Below are positions 17,344 to 26,871 of a stretch of DNA of 46,936 bases, piece after piece (the first letter of the stretch is position 1; every line of letters starts with the position of its first letter). This DNA is from Prevotella sp. (GTDB lineage: Bacteria; Bacteroidota; Bacteroidia; Bacteroidales; Bacteroidaceae), in the NCBI GenBank assembly GCA_017483185.1, contig JAFULM010000043.1:1-46936 (forward strand). Reading direction: 5' to 3'. The translations under genes and the position numbers were made by a program. The notes under the pieces were generated by a model. The model made no database searches. It saw nothing but the letters and a program-made list of their open reading frames with translations, and was not told the origin of the DNA.

Positions 17344-18234
17344 ATGAGTAATCTTGATTTCACTCATATACTGGCCAAGACAGTGGACGAGCTGTCGGCC
17401 GTGGAATCTCTGAAGGGACTGTTCCATCAGCATCGCGACGGCAATCCGTTGCCCTCGGCAAGGGCGCTGGAAGAAATAATCGAATTGGCCCGCGGTATTC
17501 TTTTCCCGGGATATTTCGGCCGGTCGTCTGTCAATATGAGCACAATCCGTTATCATATTGGTGTCAACGTCGAACGGTTCCACAATCTGCTGTCAGAGCA
17601 GGTCATGGCCGGTCTGTGCTTTTCGTGCACGGGCGGCAGCGACGGTTGTGGCGAAGTGTGCCGCGGACGGGCGACGGACATAGCCACACAGCTGGTCGGC
17701 CGTCTGCCGCAGATACGTCGTACGCTGGCCACGGACGTGGAGGCCGCCTACTGCGGAGACCCTGCGGCGACGAGCTATGGTGAGATAATCTCGTGCTATC
17801 CAGTCATCCGGGCGCTGGTCAACTACCGTCTGGCCCACGAGCTGTTTGCGCTCGGGGTGCCGCTCATACCGCGAATGATGACGGAAATGGCCCATTCGGA
17901 AACCGGAATCGACATTCATCCGGGAGCGCGCATAGGCCACCATTTCACCATCGACCACGGCACGGGTGTGGTCATCGGGGCTACGTGCATCATCGGCAAT
18001 CATGTCAAGCTCTATCAGGGCGTCACGCTCGGCGCGAAGAGCTTCCCGCTCGATGACGACGGCAACCCAATCAAGGGCATCGACCGCCATCCCATCCTGG
18101 AGGACGGCGTCATTGTCTATTCAAACGCAACTATCCTCGGCCGCATAACAATCGGTCACGACTCAGTCGTCGGAGCCAATATCTGGGTCACGGAGGACAT
18201 GAAACCGGAAACGAAGAAGTATAAAAAAGAATAA
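17344..18234 (+). CDS. cysE: Serine O-acetyltransferase
   Basis: A 296-residue protein catalysing acetyl-CoA + L-serine to O-acetylserine, the first committed step of cysteine synthesis. Residues about 1-190 form the helical N-terminal domain; from about 190 the hexapeptide left-handed beta-helix runs through IDIHPGARIGHHFTIDHGTG, VIGATCIIGNHVKLYQGVTL and a final ATILGRITIGHDSVVG block. The catalytic Asp-His pair is in the FTIDHGTG segment. The longer N-terminal region with a Cys-rich patch (CFSCTGGSDGCGEVCRG) is usual for the Bacteroidota form, as far as I can judge. A strong promoter lies just upstream; cysteine synthase is not in the window. Confidence 0.92.
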   Translation: MSNLDFTHILAKTVDELSAVESLKGLFHQHRDGNPLPSARALEEIIELARGILFPGYFGRSSVNMSTIRYHIGVNVERFHNLLSEQVMAGLCFSCTGGSDGCGEVCRGRATDIATQLVGRLPQIRRTLATDVEAAYCGDPAATSYGEIISCYPVIRALVNYRLAHELFALGVPLIPRMMTEMAHSETGIDIHPGARIGHHFTIDHGTGVVIGATCIIGNHVKLYQGVTLGAKSFPLDDDGNPIKGIDRHPILEDGVIVYSNATILGRITIGHDSVVGANIWVTEDMKPETKKYKKE

Positions 18235-18382
18235 TCAGAACAGCTGTTCGCCACGGCATGACGCACAGTCCCACGACCGGAAGGACCGGACGAAGAGTGG
18301 GGTAGGGCTGCTACACATTAATTATATGTTGGCGACCGGAGTGACGGAGCATGACCGCGGTCGGCCAATCTCAACAAAACAA

Positions 18383-19969
18383 ATGGAACAGGAATTTGAA
18401 CTTATCGCCAAAACATTCATGGGACTGGAGCCCGTGCTGGCGAAGGAACTGACAGAACTGGGTGCTAACAATGTGCAGACGGGACGTCGCATGGTGTCTT
18501 TCACGGGCAATAAGGAGATGATGTATCGTGCCAATTTTCAGTTGCACACGGCCATCAGAATCCTCAAACCCATCGCACACTTCAAGGCCAAGTCGGCCGA
18601 CGATGTCTATGAGGAGGTGAAGAAGATTGACTGGACGCAGTATATCGGTCTCGAAAAGACGTTCGCTGTCGACTCGGTCGTGTTCTCCGAGGAGTTCCGC
18701 CACTCCAAGTTTGTCTCCTATAAGGTCAAGGACGCCATCGTCGACCAGTTCCGCGAGAAGACGGGCAAGCGTCCGAACATCAGCGTGGCCAATCCCGACA
18801 TACGGCTCAACATGCACATTGCCGAGGACCAGTGCACGCTGTCGTTGGACTCCAGCGGTGAGAGTCTCCACCGCCGCGGCTATCGTCAGGAGAGCGTCGA
18901 GGCTCCGCTGAACGAGGTTTTGGCCGCCGGAATGATACTCATGACGGGCTGGCGCGGTGAGACGGACTTCATCGACCCCATGTGCGGCTCGGGAACGCTG
19001 CTCATCGAGGCCGCACTCATCGCCCGCAACATGGCACCGGGCTTGTTCCGCAAGGAGTATGCCTTTGAGAAATGGGCCGACTTCGATAAGGATTTGTTTG
19101 ACAACATCTACAATGACGATTCCAACGAGCGTGAGTTTGCGCACAAGATATACGGCTATGACGTCGACATCAAGGCTGTCAACACGGCCCGCCTGAACGT
19201 CAAGGCGGCCGGTCTGACTTCCGACATCACTGTCACGGAGGTAGATTTCAAGAACTTCACGCAGCCGGCGGAGAAGAGTATCATCGTGACCAACCCTCCG
19301 TATGGAGAGCGTATCAGCACGCCTGACCTGCTGGGGACATACCGCATGATCGGCGAACGTCTGAAGCATCAGTTCCTCAACAACGACGCCTGGATCTTGA
19401 GCTACCGCGAGGAGTGTTTCGACCAGATAGGACTGAAGCCCTCTCTGAAGATTCCGGTCTACAACGGCTCGCTGGAGTGTGAGTTCCGCAAATATCAGAT
19501 CTTTGACGGCAAGCTGAAAGACTTCCGCGGTGAGGGTGGTATCGTCAAGACGGACGACGAGAAGAAACAGATGGCGGAGAAAAAATTCAAGAAAGAGCGT
19601 GAGTTCAAGAAGCGCATCACACAGGCCGATGATGCCGGCGATGACAATGAGGAGGGCGATATCCGCTCGTTCAAGTTCCATCGTCGCGACCTTGACAGCA
19701 TCCTCGGCCGTGACCGCCGCCGTTCCTCCGACGACCGCGAAGGACGCATGACGGGCCGTGACCGCAAGGGCAGCGACCGTCGTGGCGGAGATCGCGGCGG
19801 CAAGAGTTTTGACCGTAGCGGCGGCAACCGTGGTGGACATGAGCGCTTTGACCGCAGTGGCAAGGGCTTTGACCGTGGTCGCAAAGGTTCGGAGCGCGGC
19901 GGAAAGCGCTTTGACCGTGGCGGCAGAGGTTCCGGTTCACGTTTTAAAGACTATGACAATGAAGATTAA
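18383..19969 (+). CDS. THUMP / UPF0020 class I RNA methyltransferase with RGG-like tail
   Basis: A 528-residue SAM-dependent methyltransferase like the N-terminal half of RlmL, which makes N2-methylguanine in 23S rRNA. It has an N-terminal THUMP region (about 1-150, FMGLEPVLAKELTELGANNV), the UPF0020 catalytic domain with FIDPMCGSGTLLIEAA (SAM site) and catalytic TNPPYGERI (NPPY at 304-307), then a charged linker (about 395-445). From about residue 446 a low-complexity tail is built of GDRRGGDRGGKSFDR-like repeats rich in Arg, Gly, Asp, Ser and Phe, probably an RNA-binding extension. ATG 18383 is preferred because homology begins there (MEQEFELIAKTFMG); 18326 would add 19 residues of no known match. 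Its last 11 bases overlap the DPP IV start. A DNA methylase role is unlikely given the THUMP region. Confidence 0.88.
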   Translation: MEQEFELIAKTFMGLEPVLAKELTELGANNVQTGRRMVSFTGNKEMMYRANFQLHTAIRILKPIAHFKAKSADDVYEEVKKIDWTQYIGLEKTFAVDSVVFSEEFRHSKFVSYKVKDAIVDQFREKTGKRPNISVANPDIRLNMHIAEDQCTLSLDSSGESLHRRGYRQESVEAPLNEVLAAGMILMTGWRGETDFIDPMCGSGTLLIEAALIARNMAPGLFRKEYAFEKWADFDKDLFDNIYNDDSNEREFAHKIYGYDVDIKAVNTARLNVKAAGLTSDITVTEVDFKNFTQPAEKSIIVTNPPYGERISTPDLLGTYRMIGERLKHQFLNNDAWILSYREECFDQIGLKPSLKIPVYNGSLECEFRKYQIFDGKLKDFRGEGGIVKTDDEKKQMAEKKFKKEREFKKRITQADDAGDDNEEGDIRSFKFHRRDLDSILGRDRRRSSDDREGRMTGRDRKGSDRRGGDRGGKSFDRSGGNRGGHERFDRSGKGFDRGRKGSERGGKRFDRGGRGSGSRFKDYDNED

Positions 19970-22214
19970 GAAAGGCCTGTTGGCACTCACGCTGCTGTTT
20001 TCCGCAGCATATACTCCGTCCGTAATGGCACAGCAACTGAAGCAGTTCACACTGGAAGACCTCAACTTCGGCGGTACGAACTACCGCCGGATGACACCCG
20101 CCAACATGTTTTTGACGTGGTGGGGCGACCGCCTGATGTATCAGGACGCCGAGGAGTGGGGAACGGTGGACATGCGGACGGGCGAGAAGAAGGCCGTCGG
20201 AACGCTTGACAAGGTCAATGTGGCGTTGGTGGCAGCCGGTGGCGATACGGCCGTGAGCAAGATGCGCTCGGCGATGGGCGCGTCCTTTCCTTATCCCGAC
20301 AGCACTATGGTCCTGCTCCGAAACACAAAGGAGCGCATCCTCTACGACTGGCAGTCGGGTAGGGTGGTATGGAGACAGACGTGTGAGGGAGAGACCAACA
20401 GTGACTGGAACTCCCGTTCGCGTGCCGTCGCGTTCGTCCGTAACGACCAGCTCTGCGTCACCGGAGCCGACGGAACGACATCGCAGCTTACCACTGACGG
20501 CAGCCGTGAGATTGTCTACGGCCAGGCGGTCCATCGGAACGAGTTCGGAATCATGAGCGGAACGTTCTGGAACGGCGACGGAAGCCGCCTCGCCTTCTAT
20601 CGGATGGACCAGTCGATGGTCACCGACTATCCGCAAGTGAACACCTTTACCCGTATCGCAACAGAGAAACCGGACAAATACCCAATGGCCGGAATGACCA
20701 GCCACAAGGTCACGGTGGGCGTCTACGACATGGCGACAGGCCGCACCGTCTATCTCAATACGGGCGATCCGACAGACCGCTACTTCACCAACATCGCGTG
20801 GGGACCCGACGGCAAGACGATATATATGTTTGAGCTGAACCGCGACCAGAACGACTGCGAGCTGGTGGAATATGACGGTGTGACCGGTGAGCGTCGTCAG
20901 ACGATATACCGTGAGGCCAACGACAAATACGTCGAGCCGTTCCATCCGATTGTGTTCCTGCCGTGGGACAACAGCAAGTTCATCATGCAGAGCCAGCGGG
21001 ACGGCTTCAACCACCTTTATCTGGTGGATCTGAAGAAGGCCGTCTATCCCGATGTGCATGCCCCGCAGGGTGTCGACACGGGCAGCCGCTACACGGAATA
21101 CTTCAAGACGACACAGCTGACGTCCGGCCGATGGGTCGTCCAGAATCTTGCGGGATTTGACCGCAAGGGCCGCCGCGCCGTCATTCTGTCGACGGAGAAG
21201 AGCCCGCTGCAGAGCAATTTCTATGCCGTCAGCATCCCGAACGGCCGCCGCACGGCGCTTGACAACGGCCGCGGAGTCCATTACGGCGAGCTGTCGCCGT
21301 CGGGAGCGGTGCTCTACGACAAATACAGCGAGCCGGACGTGCCGCGCAATATCGACGTCATCAGTCTCGCGGGACGTGCCGTCACAGGCAAGTCAGGCCG
21401 CAACACGATATTCTCCGCCGCCGATCCGTGGCAGGGTTACGCCGTTCCGGAATACTCATCCGGCACGATCAAGGCTGCCGACGGCGTGACCGACCTCTAT
21501 TGGCGCATGGTCAAACCAGTTGATTTTGACCCTACGAAGAAATATCCCACCGTCGTCTATGTCTACGGCGGTCCCCATGCTCACAACGTCGATGCCCGTT
21601 GGCATTGGTCAAGCCGTTCGTGGGAGACCTACATGGCACAGAAGGGCTACCTCCTTTTCATTCTTGACAACCGCGGAAGCGAGAACCGCGGCACCGCCTT
21701 CGAGCAGGCTACATTCCGTCATCTGGGTCAGGAAGAGATGAAAGACCAGATGAAGGGAGTGGAGTTCCTGAAGTCGTTGCCCTACGTCGACGCCGACCGC
21801 ATGGGCGTTCACGGATGGAGCTACGGTGGATTTATGACCATCTCGCTGATGACCAACTATCCGGATGTCTTCAAGGTTGGCGTCGCCGGTGGTCCGGTGA
21901 TAGACTGGAAGTGGTATGAAGTGATGTACGGAGAGCGCTATATGGACACTCCCGAGACCAATCCGGAGGGCTACGAGCAGACAAGCCTGTTGCGGAAAGC
22001 GAAGGATTTGAAGGGAAAACTCCAGATAATAATAGGTATGAACGACCCCACGGTGGTGCCCCAGCATGCCCTTCAGTTCCTCGACGCCTGTACGGAGGCC
22101 GGCACCCAGCCTGACTTCTTCGTCTATCCGGGCGAAGGCCACAACATGATGGGCCACAAGAGCGTCCATCTCCACGAGCGCATCACGCAATATTTTGAAG
22201 ACTATCTCAAGTGA
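19959..22214 (+). CDS. Secreted dipeptidyl peptidase IV (S9B prolyl peptidase)
   Basis: A 751-residue serine peptidase expected to release X-Pro or X-Ala dipeptides from peptide N termini in the periplasm. A signal peptide (MKIKKGLLALTLLF to SVMAQQ) is followed by the N-terminal beta-propeller (DPP4_N; VHRNEFGIMSGTFW, LAFYRMDQSMV) and the C-terminal hydrolase domain with Ser621 in GWSYGGF, Asp696 in GMNDPTV and His728 in GEGHNMMGH; WYEVMYGERYMDTP is typical of DPP IV. Translation can start at 19953 or 19959, inside the last codons of the methyltransferase gene but in another frame, so the two genes are coupled although their roles differ. Full length. Confidence 0.93.
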   Translation: MKIKKGLLALTLLFSAAYTPSVMAQQLKQFTLEDLNFGGTNYRRMTPANMFLTWWGDRLMYQDAEEWGTVDMRTGEKKAVGTLDKVNVALVAAGGDTAVSKMRSAMGASFPYPDSTMVLLRNTKERILYDWQSGRVVWRQTCEGETNSDWNSRSRAVAFVRNDQLCVTGADGTTSQLTTDGSREIVYGQAVHRNEFGIMSGTFWNGDGSRLAFYRMDQSMVTDYPQVNTFTRIATEKPDKYPMAGMTSHKVTVGVYDMATGRTVYLNTGDPTDRYFTNIAWGPDGKTIYMFELNRDQNDCELVEYDGVTGERRQTIYREANDKYVEPFHPIVFLPWDNSKFIMQSQRDGFNHLYLVDLKKAVYPDVHAPQGVDTGSRYTEYFKTTQLTSGRWVVQNLAGFDRKGRRAVILSTEKSPLQSNFYAVSIPNGRRTALDNGRGVHYGELSPSGAVLYDKYSEPDVPRNIDVISLAGRAVTGKSGRNTIFSAADPWQGYAVPEYSSGTIKAADGVTDLYWRMVKPVDFDPTKKYPTVVYVYGGPHAHNVDARWHWSSRSWETYMAQKGYLLFILDNRGSENRGTAFEQATFRHLGQEEMKDQMKGVEFLKSLPYVDADRMGVHGWSYGGFMTISLMTNYPDVFKVGVAGGPVIDWKWYEVMYGERYMDTPETNPEGYEQTSLLRKAKDLKGKLQIIIGMNDPTVVPQHALQFLDACTEAGTQPDFFVYPGEGHNMMGHKSVHLHERITQYFEDYLK

Positions 22215-22240
22215 ACGGGATACTTTTATAAGAATACTCA

Positions 22241-22432
22241 AGTTTCGGATATGGAGTTAAGGAATAATAAAATGGCAGTTCATGCACATTGTAGGGACAT
22301 ATTCTTGTATTTGTCCGTTAACCAATCGTTGATTACAACAATATGGAGGGCGGACAAATACAAGAATATGTCCCTACGGTGTGCATGAACTGCTCTTTTC
22401 GTTAAGTTCTACATCCGAGACTTCAATAAATG
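22241..22432. repeat. MITE-like palindromic element, copy M2 (long form)
   Basis: Inner arms 22275-22317 and 22351-22393 match at 41 of 43 positions (GTAGGGACATATTCTTG in the left arm). The symmetry continues outward: CAAGTTTCGGATATGGAG on the left matches the reverse complement of CTACATCCGAGACTTC on the right, giving an element of about 190 bases. It fills the space between the DPP IV stop and purD, ending about 30 bases before the purD ATG. Confidence 0.9.
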
Positions 22433-22460
22433 AACGAATAAACAAAAAAGCATATAGACT

Positions 22461-23729
22461 ATGAAGATATTACTGTTAGGAAGCGGCGGCCGCGAGCACG
22501 CCCTTGCATGGAAGATAGCCCAGAGCCCCAAGGTGGAAAAGCTGTTCATCGCTCCCGGCAATGCCGGCACGTCCGGCTGCGGCGAGAACGTGGCCATAAA
22601 GGCCGATGATTTTGAAGCTCTGAAGGAGTTCATCGTGGCCAACGGAGTCACGATGGTGGTCGTAGGACCGGAAGATCCGTTGGTGAAAGGCATCTACGAC
22701 GACTTCAAGGCCGACGTCCGCACACGGGACATCCCCGTCATCGGACCGTCAAAAGCCGGCGCAGTGCTCGAAGGCAGCAAGGATTTCGCAAAGGGATTCA
22801 TGCAGCGTCACAACATTCCGACAGCCAAATACAGAACCTTCGACGGCACGACGCTCGACGAGGGACTCGCTTTCCTGGAGACACTCTGTGCTCCCTACGT
22901 CCTCAAGGCCGACGGACTCTGCGCCGGAAAGGGCGTTCTCATCCTGCCGACACTCGACGAGGCAAAGGCCGAACTGCGCGAAATGCTCGGCGGTATGTTC
23001 GGGACGGCATCGGCACAGGTCGTCATCGAGGAGTTCCTCAGCGGCATCGAATGCTCGGTTTTCGTCCTCACAGACGGCAAGAACTATAAGATTCTGCCCG
23101 AGGCCAAGGACTACAAGCGTATCGGCGAGGGCGACACCGGACTGAACACCGGCGGTATGGGAAGCGTCACGCCCGTCCCCTTTGCCACCAAGGAGTGGAT
23201 GAAGAAAGTCGAGGACCGCATCATCCGTCCTACCGTCGACGGTCTGGCAGCCGAGGGAATCGACTATAAGGGATTCATCTTCTTCGGTCTTATCAACGTC
23301 TGCGGTGAGCCGATGGTCATCGAATACAACTGCCGCATGGGCGATCCCGAGACCGAGAGCGTCATGCTACGCCTGAAGAGCGACATCGTCGACCTCTTCG
23401 AGGGCGTCGCCGAGGGCAATCTCGACGAACGTCAGATAGAGTTCGACGAGCGTGCAGCAGTCTGCGTGATGCTCGTCAGCGGCGGCTATCCTCAGGAATA
23501 CAAGAAGGGCTACGCCATCACGGGCATCGACCGTGTCGACGGAAGCATCGTCTTCCACGCCGGAACGGCCATGAAGGACGGCAGCGTAGTGACCGCCGGA
23601 GGCCGCGTCATCGCCGTAAGTTCATACGGCAAGGATAAGGCCGAGGCCCTTCAGAAGTCGTTTGAGGAGGCTCAGAAGATAGAATTTACCGACAAATACT
23701 TCCGTCGCGACATCGGCGCGGACTTGTAA
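22461..23729 (+). CDS. purD: Phosphoribosylamine-glycine ligase (GAR synthetase)
   Basis: A 422-residue ATP-grasp enzyme making glycinamide ribonucleotide, the second step of purine synthesis. It shows the N-terminal [12 protein letters not shown] nucleotide-binding start, [10 protein letters not shown], the ATP-grasp core ([22 protein letters not shown]) and the signature [10 protein letters not shown] near residue 293. Full length. It is flanked on both sides by palindromic elements of one family (22241 upstream, 23749 downstream), and its promoter is not obvious, so the upstream palindrome may lie in its leader. purN is elsewhere (34144). Confidence 0.95.
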   Translation: MKILLLGSGGREHALAWKIAQSPKVEKLFIAPGNAGTSGCGENVAIKADDFEALKEFIVANGVTMVVVGPEDPLVKGIYDDFKADVRTRDIPVIGPSKAGAVLEGSKDFAKGFMQRHNIPTAKYRTFDGTTLDEGLAFLETLCAPYVLKADGLCAGKGVLILPTLDEAKAELREMLGGMFGTASAQVVIEEFLSGIECSVFVLTDGKNYKILPEAKDYKRIGEGDTGLNTGGMGSVTPVPFATKEWMKKVEDRIIRPTVDGLAAEGIDYKGFIFFGLINVCGEPMVIEYNCRMGDPETESVMLRLKSDIVDLFEGVAEGNLDERQIEFDERAAVCVMLVSGGYPQEYKKGYAITGIDRVDGSIVFHAGTAMKDGSVVTAGGRVIAVSSYGKDKAEALQKSFEEAQKIEFTDKYFRRDIGADL

Positions 23730-23748
23730 TGAGAGTATTGCAGAGGCA

Positions 23749-23840
23749 CACTGTAGGGACATAGTCTTGTCTTTGTCCGTTTGTAGCATATTTAATCAAC
23801 GTTTGTTTGCGGACAAATACAAGAATCTGTCCCTACAGTG
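23749..23840. repeat. MITE-like palindromic element, copy M3
   Basis: Arms 23749-23779 and 23810-23840 match at 28 of 31 positions (CACTGTAGGGACATAGTC left; CGGACAAATACAAG right) around a 30-base loop. It begins 19 bases after the purD stop and could act as its 3' hairpin. Confidence 0.9.
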
Positions 23841-23875
23841 GCTTCAGCAAGACCCTCATTCATATTCCTCATTGA

Positions 23876-24811
23876 ATGAAGAGAATACAGAACAGAATAT
23901 CCGAAAGCAAGTTTTCGCTGCCCGTAACGATTGTTTACGGAGCGGCCGTATGGTTTGCGGCAGGTCTTACCGGTGAACAGTGGTGGGTGCAGTTCGCATG
24001 TTTCGTGGCTTCCGTCGGTCTCATGATGGAGTTGAACAACAGCAATGCCCTCATCCGGATATACAGCCGGATGGTTTCATGCTCATTCATAGTCCTTTCT
24101 TCTTCCGTCGCTTTCATGTTCTCATCAGTCCATCAGGCTTTAGCCGCGATGTGCATGCTTGTGTCCTACCTCTTTCTCTTCCGCACCTACCAGGACCGTG
24201 CGTCCGTAGGCAGGACCTACTATGCTTATCTCTTTGTCGGTCTGGCCGGCATTGCATACCCGGAGACACTCTGTCTCGTACCCGTGTTCTGGCTGCTCTC
24301 CATCTTTTTTCTTCACTCCATGAGCTGGCGCAACTTCTTCGCCTCCATCTACGGACTGCTCACGCCCTATTGGTTTGCGGCCGTGTGGTTCATCTATCAG
24401 GAGGACTTCACCCTGCCGTTGAACCATTTCTCCCGCATCGCCGCGGTGTCCATGCCGCCGGATTACAGCACCCTCACCCCGGGCCACATCGCCGCTTTCC
24501 TCTTTACACTCATCATCTGCCTGACGGGCATCGTCCACTATCTGCGTACCAGCTATAACGACAAGATACGCACCCGCATGCTCTACCAGTTTTTCATAAC
24601 CATGTCTTTGCTGTCGGCAGCCCTGATCATTGTCCTGCCACAGCATTATGATTTACTGCTACGCATGATGATAATCAACACCAGTCCGCTCATCGCCCAC
24701 TTCATAGCGCTCACCCGGACCCGTGTGACCAACATCGCGTTTTGTGTCATCACGCTGCTGGCACTGATACTGACAGGTTATAACCTATGGACATCATCAT
24801 CGATTTTCTGA
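23876..24811 (+). CDS. Polytopic membrane protein of unknown function
   Basis: A 311-residue protein with about nine hydrophobic spans (for example VTIVYGAAVWFAAGL, YLFVGLAGIAYPETLCLVPV, IAAFLFTLIICLTGIVHYL, VTNIAFCVITLLALILTGY) joined by short Arg/Lys-containing loops, and no signal peptide. The layout resembles uncharacterised Bacteroidota membrane proteins of the DUF6427 kind, but I cannot assign a family with confidence. Its last 25 bases overlap the start of the next gene, so the two are co-translated and may act together. Confidence 0.82.
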   Translation: MKRIQNRISESKFSLPVTIVYGAAVWFAAGLTGEQWWVQFACFVASVGLMMELNNSNALIRIYSRMVSCSFIVLSSSVAFMFSSVHQALAAMCMLVSYLFLFRTYQDRASVGRTYYAYLFVGLAGIAYPETLCLVPVFWLLSIFFLHSMSWRNFFASIYGLLTPYWFAAVWFIYQEDFTLPLNHFSRIAAVSMPPDYSTLTPGHIAAFLFTLIICLTGIVHYLRTSYNDKIRTRMLYQFFITMSLLSAALIIVLPQHYDLLLRMMIINTSPLIAHFIALTRTRVTNIAFCVITLLALILTGYNLWTSSSIF

Positions 24812-25239
24812 TTGACTACGGCTATTTCGGGATGCTCGTCTCAGCCTTCCTTGCCGGCAGTTTCCTGCCGTTCAGCAGCGAGGCCGTCATGGTTGCCCTC
24901 CAGGCCGCCGGTCTCGACCCGTGGGCTCTCATCCTGTATGGCACTGTCGGCAATGTCGTCGGCGGCATGGTCAACTACGGTCTGGGCCGTCTGGGCCGCA
25001 TGGAGTGGATAGAACGCTACCTGCACGTCAGCCGTGAGAGCCTCGACAAGGCCGAGCGATTCATGGCCGGCCGTGGAGCATGGATGGGATTTTTCGCCTT
25101 TCTGCCACTCCTTGGCAGTGCCATCACCATCGCGTTAGGCCTCATGCGGGCCAACATGCCCATCTCGATCATCAGTATCTCCATCGGCAAATTCCTCCGT
25201 TACATCCTGCTCGTCTACGGAGTGAGTCTCGTCATCTGA
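24787..25239 (+). CDS. YqaA/DedA-type small membrane protein (VTT domain)
   Basis: A 150-residue protein with about four membrane segments. FLPFSSEAVMVALQAAGLDP near the N terminus and GNVVGGMVNYGLGRLGR, then FFAFLPLLGSAITIALGLMR, match the VTT/SNARE-associated Golgi (DedA) pattern in its short YqaA form. DedA relatives are linked to lipid flipping and membrane homeostasis; the transported species is not visible here. The start codon lies 25 bases inside the preceding membrane-protein gene. Confidence 0.87.
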   Translation: MDIIIDFLIDYGYFGMLVSAFLAGSFLPFSSEAVMVALQAAGLDPWALILYGTVGNVVGGMVNYGLGRLGRMEWIERYLHVSRESLDKAERFMAGRGAWMGFFAFLPLLGSAITIALGLMRANMPISIISISIGKFLRYILLVYGVSLVI

Positions 25240-25283
25240 CAGAATATGCCCCTTCGGACACGCTAACCAATCTCTAACCAATC

Positions 25284-26570
25284 ATGATATCTATGCTCAA
25301 ACGTATTTTCCTATTGTCTGCCGTGCTGCTGACAACCCTTTGCACCACGGCCCAGACCTCCGATGGCACCCGTCAGAAGCCGCGCCATCCCAGACAGTTT
25401 GTCGCTCCCAACGTTCCCATCGGCGAAGGCCGCGGCATCCATCCCGGGCGTGTGGCCTGGATTCATGCCCCCGGAGTGGCGTCATGGGACGGCGAGACCG
25501 GTCTGTGGGTGGAGGACCGGTGGAATGACCAGACGAAAGCCGACGCAATGGTGCGTGCGGCGGTGACGACGCTGACAGGCCGGAAGAACGCCGGCAAGGC
25601 GTGGAAAGCCCTGTTCGCCGACTTCAACAAGACCCACGGCCGTGGCCCGCGAGGCTATCGTCGGGGCGAAAAGATAGCCATCAAGTTGAACATGAACAAC
25701 GCCACGTCCCATTGCGACACCATCGAACTCAACTCCTCGCCATTTGTGACGCTGGCCCTCGTGCGTTCGTTGGTCAACGACGGCGGTGTCGCACAGGAAG
25801 ACATCATCGTCTGCGAACCGAGCCGTGCCATCACCGACAGCATATATAATAAGGTGAAACGTGAGTTTCCGGCCGTCGTCATGATAGACAATATCGGCGG
25901 CGACGGGCGCGTGAAGTGCGACTACTATAAGGACCAAATCGTCTATTCGGCCGACAATGGCCGCATGGCGCGCGGTCTGGCCCGCTGCATCGTCGACGCC
26001 GACTATCTGATCAATTCGGCTTTGCTCAAGCTCCACAACGGTCCCGGCGTCACGCTGACCGCCAAAAACTGGTATGGCGCGACCGACATCGCCCTCCGGT
26101 GGCGCCAGAACGCCCACAACAACATCAGTCAGGACAAGCGCCACGGCAGACCCGGCTACAAGACCTTTGTCGACTGGATGGCCCACAAGGACATGGGCGG
26201 CAAGTGTCTGCTCTACCTCATCGACGGCACCTATGGCTCCTCCGGTGTCAACGGCGCCCCAAAAGGCCCGTGGCGGACACCTCCGTTTGACGGCGGATGG
26301 TGCTGTTCGCTCATCGTCTCGCAGGACGGAGTGGCCTGTGACGCCGTGGCGATGGACATGCTCATCGCCGAATGGCCCGGTTACGGCAGCCTCAACTACT
26401 GCGACGAATATCTCCGTGAGGCGGCCTCGCTGCCCGATGCGCCGAGCGGCACGACCTATCGTCAGGACGGCAAACCCGTCGAAAGGCCGTTGGGACTGAT
26501 GGAACACTGGAACAACGCACAGGAACGGAAGTACACCAAGATAGACCTTGTGTACAAGAAAGTCGACTGA
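25284..26570 (+). CDS. Secreted DUF362 domain protein
   Basis: A 428-residue protein with signal peptide MISMLKRIFLLSAVLLTTLC (cleavage near TTAQT). The DUF362 body shows KIAIKLNMNN, DIIVCEPSRAITDS, DADYLINSALLKLHNGPGVT and GGWCCSLIVSQDGVACDAVAMDM. No CxxCxxC ferredoxin cluster of the longer family members is seen, so an iron-sulfur role is not supported. Function unknown. It is 44 bases after the DedA-type gene and may belong to the same transcript; a long GTCGCGACC palindrome begins eight bases after the stop. Confidence 0.87.
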   Translation: MISMLKRIFLLSAVLLTTLCTTAQTSDGTRQKPRHPRQFVAPNVPIGEGRGIHPGRVAWIHAPGVASWDGETGLWVEDRWNDQTKADAMVRAAVTTLTGRKNAGKAWKALFADFNKTHGRGPRGYRRGEKIAIKLNMNNATSHCDTIELNSSPFVTLALVRSLVNDGGVAQEDIIVCEPSRAITDSIYNKVKREFPAVVMIDNIGGDGRVKCDYYKDQIVYSADNGRMARGLARCIVDADYLINSALLKLHNGPGVTLTAKNWYGATDIALRWRQNAHNNISQDKRHGRPGYKTFVDWMAHKDMGGKCLLYLIDGTYGSSGVNGAPKGPWRTPPFDGGWCCSLIVSQDGVACDAVAMDMLIAEWPGYGSLNYCDEYLREAASLPDAPSGTTYRQDGKPVERPLGLMEHWNNAQERKYTKIDLVYKKVD

Positions 26571-26577
26571 CGGCAAG

Positions 26578-26710
26578 AAGTAGGGTCGCGACCCGTCGCG
26601 ACCGCCACATTGTCACATAATCTATAGCCTGACGGCCCGCGCATATATGCTCGTCGGACGGGGTGAAACTGTTGGCACGGAGGCGGTCGCGACGGGTCGC
26701 GACCCTACTT
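26578..26710. repeat. GTCGCGACC-family element, perfect copy S2
   Basis: Left arm 26579-26606 (AGTAGGGTCGCGACCCGTCG then CGACCGCC) and right arm 26682-26709 are exact reverse complements over 28 bases, with a 75-base centre containing GCATATATGC. The right arm runs into TACTTTTT, so it may also end the DUF362 transcript. Related traces are at 16428, 37657 and 46717. Confidence 0.92.
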
Positions 26711-26871
26711 TTTCCGTATATCAATATCCGGGAGGATTCCACAAACGAGCATGATTTTGTCAGAAAATGATTGTTAAAATTAACTTTTTGCAACGTGCGA
26801 AATTTTGTCTAAAAACGTTGTAATCCGACCGAAAAATCTCTTTTGTCGTTCAAAATCCGGTCGGCGGTCGA

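Noticed and set aside
18383-19969. Restriction-modification DNA methylase
   Set aside because: The NPPY motif is shared by DNA methylases, but the N-terminal THUMP-like region and the UPF0020 layout indicate an RNA substrate, and there is no endonuclease gene.
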